A DNA stretch of 64,000 bases from NCBI GenBank assembly GCA_900073065.1, contig FJOG01000007.1, forward strand, positions 979,453-1,043,452. The letters are read 5' to 3'. Source of the DNA: Phialocephala subalpina. Its lineage: Eukaryota > Ascomycota > Leotiomycetes > Helotiales > Mollisiaceae. Positions 56,264 through 64,000 of the stretch are shown one piece after another (positions within the stretch are counted from its first letter, which is position 1; each line of letters begins with the position of its first letter). A model generated the notes under the pieces. That model did not search any database. It saw only the letters and a list, made by a program, of their open reading frames with translations, and was not told the DNA's origin. The position numbers and the translations under genes are program-made.

Positions 56264-57538
56264 TTAGGTATCTCGTAAAGACACAGCACCCCCAACTGCA
56301 CTCACTCGATAGGGGCAGAATGAGACTTTTTTCGACATCGTAAGATGATTCCACCCGGAAGTATCATAATTGCGACCGTATGGGTATTTTTTTGAGTCGT
56401 ATGCATACTCATATGCAAATTCGTATTCTTCACTCGTAGAATTACTATTGGCACGATCTGGAGTTATTCGATGCGAAGGATTAGGTATGTGCTCAACTTT
56501 TTCTTGTCTAGATTGAAGATCGTCGTTGACTTGTCTTGCGTGGTGGTCAACAGTTGGGCTGTTTAGATCTCTACCACCGATGACGTCGGTATCGTCCAGC
56601 ATCAGAGTAATTGAGCAATTGACTGAGGGCGCGAAATCGGTGCTTTCTGGCGGCGACGGAACATCACACTCGCGGTCTGACGACCACTCATCGACATGAA
56701 CTGCTTCTAACGAATGAGAACTGGTCTCGGAGTAGTCTTCAAGGTGGGACCTATAAGTCTCCTTACTGTCCTGCTCCTTCTGATCTTTTATATCTGATAT
56801 AGGCAAATTCTCGTCCACGATCGGATCTTCGTCAAAGCCCACTTGATCGAATGCTCCCCGTTTTCCAAGTTCACGCACATAAGACTTGATCAGGTGCTTA
56901 TACTTTCGTAAAACAGAGCTATCGTAGCCTTCCCGGTTCAACTCGGTTCGCAGTTGTCGCCATAGAATCCTATCGTCGTTTGTGTATGTCGTCCAAACAG
57001 TTCCATCTTTGTTTTGAGCAGCCATCTTCGCAGCGATCCAGTCAACCTTGCTCCGTATGCCTTCCAAATCACCGCCAACATTGGTGAGCTTCTCCTCCAT
57101 GCGACCTTGGGAGCCTGATTGGCAGAGCGTAATCATCATGGAGATGGCAGATGTATGCGTCGACAGCTTGAGGCGAAGAGCTGCAAGGTCTCCCACCTCC
57201 CCATTGCCAAACTTGATCTTCTTCCAAAGTTTCTTGCCAGCTCTCTTATTGTCCCCAAGGGCGTCGTACTTTTTGACCGTCGAGTCAACGACTCTCAGAA
57301 TTCCTTCACAGCCTGCCACAACTTCCTGCAACTCGTTCGCTCGTTCGTTATCGGATCGATGGAGGATGGACTTCGGATCCGCTAGTCCGTGGTGGAGTCG
57401 CTGTAGAACCTTGTGCATGCTCGATACCTCCTTCGTGAGCTCATCATATTCCCCACAGGCCTGTCTAGTTCCCTGAAACGTGTTCCGGGCCAACTAGACG
57501 AGCAGGATCGCATCGCTTATTCCGTAGCCAAAGCTCAT
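56264..57538 (-). pseudogene. STAND/NLR N-terminal-like protein with premature stop at codon 15
   Basis: From the Met at 57538 the protein reads MSFGYGISDAILLV, then TAG (57496-57494), then in the same frame LARNTFQGTRQACGEYDELT and on for more than 400 codons. The N-terminus matches the fungal module found at the front of many NACHT/STAND and signalling proteins (start MSFGFGIGD-like, then a helical region with KEVSSMHKVLQRLHHGL, ANELQEVVAGCEGIL, KLSTHTSAISMMI). A CAG-to-TAG change would explain the stop exactly. No nucleotide-binding domain follows; the rest is a charged disordered region and a Tyr-rich stretch (YEFAYEYAYDSKKYPY). It may instead start at an internal Met downstream of the stop. 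Confidence 0.7.
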
Positions 57539-58428
57539 TATGACTTTCGATCGCAAGGCTGAGGAAGCGCTGGATGGAAACAGGGTCAATGAACTGACAG
57601 CGTGGGAAGCGACCAGAGAAGATACAATGTCGACTGAGGACTCTTTAATCAAGCTAATAAATCGTGAGGGGTTTGAGGCTGTCGTGGGTACTTCGGGGTA
57701 CAGATGGTTGATTTACGTTGTTCCAAGATGGACGAGGCAGAATATGTACATGCACTACCGATTCCATGCAGCTAGTAGCTGATAGGGACTGGTACTTCAA
57801 AAATGGCTCAACGTGCGAACCAATTGACCAGACGTCGTTCCTTCGAACAGAAACCTTTAGAGCCAATCAATTAGAGGTACATTATACTCGGGCGTAGCGT
57901 CCAGAGGACGAGGACAGCTAATCAGCCAGCCCGGTGGATGCCAGATGTGCGTATAAAAGATGCAGAAAATACACGAACAAGCAAGATTTGGACACGAAAG
58001 ATTCAACATGTTCAAATAGAGTACTGAAACATCAGAAACAAGAGATATCAGGCATTTCTCTGTATTGAGCACCTCTCCCAGGCAGGATAAACTGCTCAGT
58101 GGTTCGTGAGCTCAGAAATGTTGAAATAGATTTGTAGAGTTAGATACTATCTAAGGCCTTGATTTAATGCAACTGAGCATACCTGCTGTAAAGTTTTCAT
58201 AAGATTACTCAGTTTATTGTTGTTGAAATCTTTGCAACTGGAAGTTTCTGCAACTGCAACTGCAACTGTTAGAGGTTGTGCCCAGATAGCGTCTAAAGTG
58301 TGCAGTAGACGAACACATGATCTCGTGAGCCGCTAAAGAACGCGAGGCGCGACTTCATCTCAACACTCTCGAAATCCAACATTGCCCTCGATGTTCCCAA
58401 CTGCACTCGGAGCACCTGCGACGACAGT
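57539..58428. other. Intergenic region
   Basis: Between divergent starts of the NLR-N-terminus-like gene and the Nbs1-like gene. Contains a short CTGCAA tandem (about 58249-58267). No gene recognised. Confidence 0.45.
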
Positions 58429-61137
58429 ATGTGGGTCCTAGACAGTGACGGTGATGTTCTCCAAGGTAAGTCTCTCGCAGACTATGGGATCGCGGCTGCT
58501 GATGATAATCAGGCAAGAAGCTATGGCTTCGGCCTGGGAAGAAGTTCCTCATCGGGCGCGTAGCACAACAAGACGAACGTACGCAACTGTAGCAATTGTA
58601 TAGAGCCTTCTGACGTGACTAGCTGGCGGATTCTGGGTGGACGATAAGTCAATATCGCGACGGCATTTGACAGTCGAGGTCGACGAGGTTTCTCCCGAGG
58701 AATATGTATGTGTCTCAAGCTTTATTACGCCATGGAGACTTATATCAGCAGGGAAAATCCGCATCACGATCGCGCATATTGCTCACGGACTGCAAAAGCA
58801 AGGTAGGCACACAAGTGAACGGGGTGCGTATTGAAAAAGGAGCGAGTCTCGTGCTGGACAAGCCAGACACAGTGCATAATATCAAGCTTGGACACTACAA
58901 GCATGAAATTCGGTACGAGTCCTTTGATGCTATCTGTTTAAATACTGACTCGACTAGCTTCACTTGGGTACCGGTCGTGCTCACATTCTCCACCATTAAG
59001 ACAGCGCGATATACTACCCTCTGCCAACAATTAGGTCCTCTCGATATCAAGGTCCTTCAGGTGTTCGACCGCGATCATACTACACATGTTGTTGCGAAGA
59101 AGCGCAATACTCCGAAAGGCTTGCAGGCATTGATCGGTGGGAAATACATTGTGCTTGATTCGTTTGTCGATGCTTTAGTGGCCGCTGCGACTCGGGTGGA
59201 AGGAGAATCTGCTCCATTGGAAAACGATTTCGAGGCTCACTTCCCGAATTCATTGGAATACCTACCTTCTAAAGGCTTGGAGCCCACACAATGTCATGAG
59301 AGTGCTTACGCTCCTGATTCAGCTAGGCAGGATATGTTTGCTGGATACACATTTGTCTTCTATAACAAAACTCAGTATGACGGCCTTTCCAGACCTATCC
59401 AAGAAGGCGGTGGGAAAGCAATGTTTAGGGAAGCTATACCTGATGAAACGACTGTGGAAGACTTTGTCAGATATGCCAAAGGTGTTGCTGGCGAGAAGGG
59501 ATTAGGAGAATTTGAAGACGGTAGTGAGGGAAAAGGTGTGGTTGTAGTGAAATTTAGTCCGGTCGAGGGACCAGGCACAGAGTGGTATGCGAACTTCGGC
59601 ATAAATATCGCTTTATATCTGGATCATCGTCTTATCGAGCAAAACGAGTTCTTGGATGCTATATTGGGTAACGATGCAAGTATGCTCAGAAGGCCTCTTG
59701 AGATAGACTCATCTGGTGTCGCGGCGCCTCCTCCTACAGCTGGTACGTCCATTTCTCTGCCGTGGGTAATAATTGCTGATAAAGATAGCTACAAATGCGA
59801 GCTTCCAAGCACCGCTGAGCTCTGCTCCAGTAGCTCCAAGTCAACCTGCCACTCAAGCTTCTGAGATGGCACCTCCAACGCGACGAGGTAGATCTCGCAG
59901 AACCGGGAAGAAGTTCATCGGCTTTGACGACGACGATTTCTCAAGCACGGCACTAAGTTCTGCCCCCGAATCTATGGTAGTGGATCCAGCGCCAGTGCTT
60001 GAGTACTCTCAAGGGCTCTTTGTATCTCAAGACCCGGACATGGATATTGACAGACCAGCCTCCCAAGCATCAAACACACAAAGACTGGGATCGTCAAAGC
60101 GGAAGCGAAATGAGCCCATCTTCGAAGAAGAAGAGGAGGAAAACCTCGTGGACCAAATCGCTCCAGTGCAAGCAGCTCTCAGGAGACGCCACGAGGAACG
60201 AGGGGAATCTAGCGCTCCAGCAGTGCCCAAGCCTGAACCACGACAACCTCCGGCTAAGAAAGTCAAGAAAGAGCTCAAGGAAATTGACGTCGTCGAAATC
60301 AACCGCCAGAAACATGAGGAAGCCAAAGCGCTGGCAGAGGCAGAGCGCGAATCCCTTCTTCAGCAACTGGAAGGTATGGATATCGAGCAGATGCGAAACT
60401 TGGCCATCATCGAAGAGGTACCTGTTGTCAGAAAACCACCTCCAATTCGTACAGCTCGTGCGGATGAGAGCGATCGCTGGGATGACAAATGGAACGGCCG
60501 AAAAGACTTCAAGCGCTTCCGACGCCGAGGAGCCGATGGTAATGGACGTATCGAACGAGTCCTCGTTCCCTTAGAGGAAGCGAGGACTAAAGATTTCGGC
60601 ATCGGAGACGAGTATTGGGGCGAGAATGACACCCAGAAGAAGAAGAAAGATAAAGGCAAGGGAAAAGATACTCAAGACCTCGATACTCAGATGGACTTCA
60701 ATAGTGGAAGTCGAAGTACGGGCGCCAGTCGAAGTACCGGTGGCAGTGCACCGAAAAGTCGTGCTGTCAATAGAGCGAGACACATCCTTGAAGGTGAAGA
60801 CGAATTCAGCGACTCTGAATTCGGACCTGAACCGGAGCAATCGAAGGCCGTATCTTCAGATGTCGAGATCGTGTCCCCGCCACCAAAACCCGTTGCAAAG
60901 AAACCCGCTGCGAAAGCTACTACCACTCGAGGATCGAGATCCCAGAAGTCGGTCCCGAGTCAGGAGTCTTCGGCTACGCAAGGTAGGAGTACGAGCGGGA
61001 GTAAGAGAGCTGCGGAAAGTGCTCCTAAGGCACCGCCGGCGAAGAAACAGAGGCAGTTGGGGTTGAAGAAGAAGCAGAGCGAGGATGAGGATGAGGATAG
61101 TGATGATGATTTGAAGTTTAAGTTTAAGCGACGTTGA
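58429..61137 (+). CDS. Nbs1-like MRN complex subunit (FHA-BRCT)
   Basis: Exons 58429-58465, 58513-58578, 58623-58705, 58749-58912, 58958-59742, 59789-61137, phases agreeing at every junction. The N-terminal FHA domain includes LWLRPGKKFLIGR, DDKSISRRHLTVEV and KVGTQVNGVRIEKG. Tandem BRCT-like region follows (WVPVVLTFS, VLQVFDRDHTTHVVAKKRN, GKYIVLDSFVDALV). After it comes a long disordered region with KKFIGFDDDDF and a Lys/Asp-rich C-terminus. The layout fits Nbs1/Xrs2, the Mre11-Rad50 partner in double-strand break signalling. Exon 4 may begin three bases later (CAG/CAG ambiguity). The intron at 58913-58957 is 45 bases and free of stops, so retention would still be in frame. Confidence 0.9.
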
Positions 61138-61523
61138 GCGGTTGCTGTACTTGTCAGGAGCTTGGAGTTGAGGATATGAATATTGCGAAGATATTGGGGT
61201 GGATTTCGCGGTCGTTGATGTGCAATACCAAAAGTGGCTTTTTCACGGCATGTGATGTTTATATAGCATAGACATAATGACTATACGCACGTGGCATTCA
61301 GGACTGACTTGATAGGGTATCATCTCTATTGTCCTTCTGTCTATACACCAGATAGCTCTCCTTTTCTAGCCGGTCTATTTCGAAAAATCTATGCAGATTT
61401 GTAGCAACGCAAACCATCTGAAACGCCCAACGCCTTTGTATGCAATTATCATCATCTCTCTCATCCATTCATGCCAGGCTCTTTCTATTCAACCCATCAT
61501 CATCTCACCCTTGTCATTCATCC
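61138..61523. other. Convergent 3' region of Nbs1-like and cytochrome-b5 genes
   Basis: Two genes converge here with 386 bases between stops. No repeat or gene. Confidence 0.5.
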
Positions 61524-62657
61524 TCAGTCCATCTCGTCCAACGGGGCGGGCTGTTTGATTTCTTCTTCAGCAACAGCAACACCAATCAAACACCCCTCCA
61601 ACATCCCCTCCCAATTAACCCACGGATGCACCTCCCCAAACAACTTACTCCCATCTTTCCCCGCTACCCTCAACAACTCCGGCTCTCCTCCAGGATGATA
61701 CGGCAAGTATGGCGTCATATTATACACCTTCCCGCCGAGAACAGTCCATGCGTCTCTTCTTCCTCGGGAGATTTCCGATTCGGTGTAAGGGATGGGAGAG
61801 GATTTTTTGAGGGGACGTCCGTTGTATTGTTTGAGGAGAGAGGGAGGGACTTTTAGGTAGGGTGTAGTGGGAGGGAGGTTTCGGAGGTTGGCGGTGGGGG
61901 AAGAGGTTAGGCGTGCCCAGTCTAGGGGTGAGTGGCCGGGTGTTAGGAGGACCTTTTTGCGGGGTTTGGCTGGTATTGAAGTATGTGTTGGTGGAGGGGC
62001 GAGACCTGAAGATATTGGGTTTCGATTTGGGATGGGTCCTTGAGAGCGATTTGGGAGTGGGCTTGGCCGGGCTGGAGGCGCCATGAGACCGGAGGAGGAT
62101 TGTGGTATGGGGTTCGGGCGTGGCGGGCCCATGGAGGAGGAGGATGGAGGTGTAGGGCGGGTGCCGCCAGTGGTTCTTTGGGCGGAATTTAAGGCTGGGA
62201 AAGAGGGTGGCGGCATGGCGTTGTAGTCTTCGTCTTCTTCTTCGGGACCATCGTGGGTGAAAGTTGGACCTCTGGGTGTGGTTTCATCCGAAGGGGCTCG
62301 AGGAGTGGTCGGTGGTGAGGGAGATGTGGCAGTTGGTCTTTTGAATGGTGGGGGAGGAGGGGGCATTCGTAGAGAGTCCTCTGCTTTGGGTTTGAGGTCT
62401 TGCTTGTTCTCCATCTGGACCTCTGTTGTTGTGACTACCGGAGTCTTTGCTTCTTCAACGCGTACCGCAGATCCTTCATGGCCATCTACACGCGTTGGCG
62501 CATCGTTTTCCTCCGTTAGCTCCTTCTTCGCGATATCTCTGACGATGGGTCGAGTAAGCCATTGCAGAAAGGACCACGAGGATGGCGGATGTCTGTAGCA
62601 GAGGAACGATACCGAGGCGATGAGTATCGAGAGCCCAAGAAGGACCATGGCATGCAA
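61524..62657 (-). CDS. Membrane-anchored cytochrome b5-domain protein
   Basis: 377 residues in a single exon. An N-terminal TM helix (VLLGLSILIASVSFLCY, residues 4-20) is followed by a long Pro/Ser/Thr-rich linker and a C-terminal cytochrome b5 heme-binding domain: DAWTVLGGKVYNMTPYLPYH then PGGEPELLRVAGKDGSKLF, with heme His in HPGG and a second His in EVHPWVNWEGML. Layout resembles yeast Irc21-type proteins; the electron partner is unknown. Alternative start at the second Met (62648). Confidence 0.88.
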   Translation of the reverse strand: MHAMVLLGLSILIASVSFLCYRHPPSSWSFLQWLTRPIVRDIAKKELTEENDAPTRVDGHEGSAVRVEEAKTPVVTTTEVQMENKQDLKPKAEDSLRMPPPPPPFKRPTATSPSPPTTPRAPSDETTPRGPTFTHDGPEEEDEDYNAMPPPSFPALNSAQRTTGGTRPTPPSSSSMGPPRPNPIPQSSSGLMAPPARPSPLPNRSQGPIPNRNPISSGLAPPPTHTSIPAKPRKKVLLTPGHSPLDWARLTSSPTANLRNLPPTTPYLKVPPSLLKQYNGRPLKKSSPIPYTESEISRGRRDAWTVLGGKVYNMTPYLPYHPGGEPELLRVAGKDGSKLFGEVHPWVNWEGMLEGCLIGVAVAEEEIKQPAPLDEMD

Positions 62658-63158
62658 AGTGGAGTGGAGTGGAGGTTGTTTTGTTTGTGTTGAGATGTTG
62701 GTCGCCGGGTAGGTTTAAAAACTGCCCGAGTCCGCCGCCACTTTGTTTCTTCTCCGCAATACTGTAAGGTTATCAATCAAGGGCATCCTGGGCGCGTTTG
62801 GACCGTGCCGCAGGGGAGAGCACCCCAAAGATGACGCGCTGTCTCCTTCCAGGGGCCGCTGGGAGGCTTCTGAGTGGCCTCCTGGATTAATGCATAATGA
62901 CCAATCTTGAGGTGCATATGGAGGGGCTGTTCGGGCTCTTTTCAACCTATTGTGTGACTGGTTGTCAACAAACTTATGACCACAACATCTGTTATAGACA
63001 CGAGAATTATCAGACCAAAATATAGAGTGTAAACAAGTCAGGATTTTCTTGAATCAATGAATTCCATCGTGACTCTCCATCCTTAATGTCCCAATTTTTT
63101 TCATGTTCGGTTTCTCGAAGAGTGTCTGATTGTTGAAGCGGCGTGTTCGTTCAATAGG
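62658..63158. other. Upstream region between divergent genes
   Basis: Promoters of the cytochrome b5 gene (minus) and the partial gene at 63159 (plus). No RNA gene recognised. Confidence 0.45.
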
Positions 63159-64000
63159 ATGCGGCCGCTAGTGATATCCGCGACAAGAACCTCGACGAGA
63201 GGACTTGGGTCTGAAAACAATCCAGACTCAAATGCCACTCCCACTCGACGACCAACACGACCACCCATTCGACCTCCGCTGCAATCGAGGGACAGAAATG
63301 CCACGATGAGAGTGCCTCCTAATGTGCCTCTATCAACCAAAGGAAATGCAAATGCGAAGATGCCCCCGTACGATCGGAATGCATCGAGACCACTTCCCAC
63401 GCTCGCCGCCTCGGCCAAGATCAACAATCGAACACCTTTGACGCCGAGAGTAGCTGGTTCGACTCCTCCTTCTGGGGCGACGACGCCATTATCACGAAGG
63501 ACACCGCGACCAGAGAATAATACACCGAGTACTACATCGGGGGATGGGGTATCGACTCCTGTATCCTCGTTTTTGAGCAATAACATCACGCCGAGATCAG
63601 GATCACGAAAGTCAAGAGTCAACACAAATACACCGCCCAATGGGACAGCGATTGATTATACATCCCCTAACGAGGTTCGAATTGCTCAGAACCCCTCAGG
63701 TGGCGGGCTGGGTATAAGTGGCATCGATAAGGATATACCAAAGCGACCGACCGTGTCATTCAATCCATCTACCTTCAGTCCCGCTTCGTCTGATGTTGGG
63801 AGTTCGAGAAGTCACAATGCTCCGCCAGAGTCAAAGTTCTTCTTTGCAAGTGACGCAAAGACAGTCACTCAACCGTCCAGACCGCCCCTCCAAGCGAAGA
63901 CTTCCAGCTCGACCTTCTTATATGCCTCTGGGGAGGCAATCTCCCTTCCTCCTCAGACCTCGACCCCTTCTGGATCGGTAGTAGGGGAGGAAAGGACACA
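63159..64000 (+). CDS. Ser/Pro/Thr-rich protein, 5' part only
   Basis: An uninterrupted plus-strand frame of 280 codons from MRPLVISATRTSTRGLG to the window end, with no stop. It is very rich in Ser, Thr, Pro, Arg and Asn, with repeated TPLTPRVAG-, TPRPENN- and SNNITPRSGSRKSR-like blocks, fitting a disordered phosphoprotein. The bases before the Met (TTCAATAG) could also be an acceptor, so an upstream exon may exist. The rest lies outside the window. No domain recognised in the visible part. Confidence 0.6.
   Translation, partial: MRPLVISATRTSTRGLGSENNPDSNATPTRRPTRPPIRPPLQSRDRNATMRVPPNVPLSTKGNANAKMPPYDRNASRPLPTLAASAKINNRTPLTPRVAGSTPPSGATTPLSRRTPRPENNTPSTTSGDGVSTPVSSFLSNNITPRSGSRKSRVNTNTPPNGTAIDYTSPNEVRIAQNPSGGGLGISGIDKDIPKRPTVSFNPSTFSPASSDVGSSRSHNAPPESKFFFASDAKTVTQPSRPPLQAKTSSSTFLYASGEAISLPPQTSTPSGSVVGEERT

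Noticed and set aside
63101..63640. 180-codon minus-strand frame near the window end
   Set aside because: It is the antisense shadow of the open plus-strand frame from 63159, which has the more plausible disordered-protein composition and stays open to the end.
1..64000. tRNA or rRNA genes
   Set aside because: I looked for the TTCGA-type T-loop with matching acceptor stems and found no convincing cloverleaf; a covariance search would be needed to exclude them.

Overview
The window is nuclear DNA of a filamentous ascomycete (Pezizomycotina; my impression is a Leotiomycetes-like genome, but I cannot test this without a search). The evidence is that almost every gene has short introns of about 45-70 bases with GT...AG ends and CTAAT-like branch sites, the genes lie singly on both strands, and the gene families are fungal: a Zn2Cys6 regulator, CorA-like fungal transporter, Adp1-type ABCG transporter, EthD protein and PMP3. 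There is one 612-base assembly gap (29982-30593).

Layout. Positions 1-3400: a 3'-truncated methionine-permease-like transporter and a predicted secreted FAD amine-oxidase-like protein. Positions 3400-10480: gene-poor, with an extremely AT-rich RIP-like island (about 4540-5110) and a decayed F-box gene (8024-9077). Positions 10485-16480: a five-exon protein kinase with a long C-terminal extension, convergent with a CorA-like membrane protein whose reading frame is broken once, then a small orphan gene. Positions 16786-25590: an AAT-family amino-acid permease (12 exons reconstructed), L-lactate dehydrogenase, a three-motif RPEL protein and DNA polymerase kappa. Positions 25796-30600: a CHY zinc-finger protein sharing a short divergent promoter with polymerase kappa, a broken WSC-domain gene, and otherwise gene-poor sequence. 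Positions 30757-39076: mitochondrial elongation factor G, a 250-bp foldback/MITE-like element, an EthD protein, PMP3 and three fungal proteins of unknown function. Positions 39589-45238: a SET-domain gene containing a perfect in-frame 250-bp tandem duplication, a decayed Ure2-like glutathione S-transferase and a Zn2Cys6 regulator. Positions 46634-52982: a small membrane protein, a PLP aminotransferase and an Adp1-like ABC transporter. Positions 53472-57538: a second decayed F-box gene and a STAND/NLR-N-terminus-like gene with a stop at codon 15. Positions 58429-64000: an Nbs1-like FHA/BRCT protein, a cytochrome-b5-domain protein and the 5' part of a Ser/Pro-rich protein running off the end.

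Functional grouping: most genes are independent housekeeping units (two DNA-damage genes, mitochondrial translation, transporters, lactate metabolism) and I see no biosynthetic cluster, CRISPR array or obvious multi-gene defence system. The accessory character of the window is in its broken genes (two F-box, GST, WSC, STAND-like N-terminus, one frameshift in the CorA-like gene), the AT-rich island, the foldback element and the SET-gene duplication. Intron boundaries were worked out by eye from frame continuity, splice-site consensus and family motifs, so individual junctions could be off.
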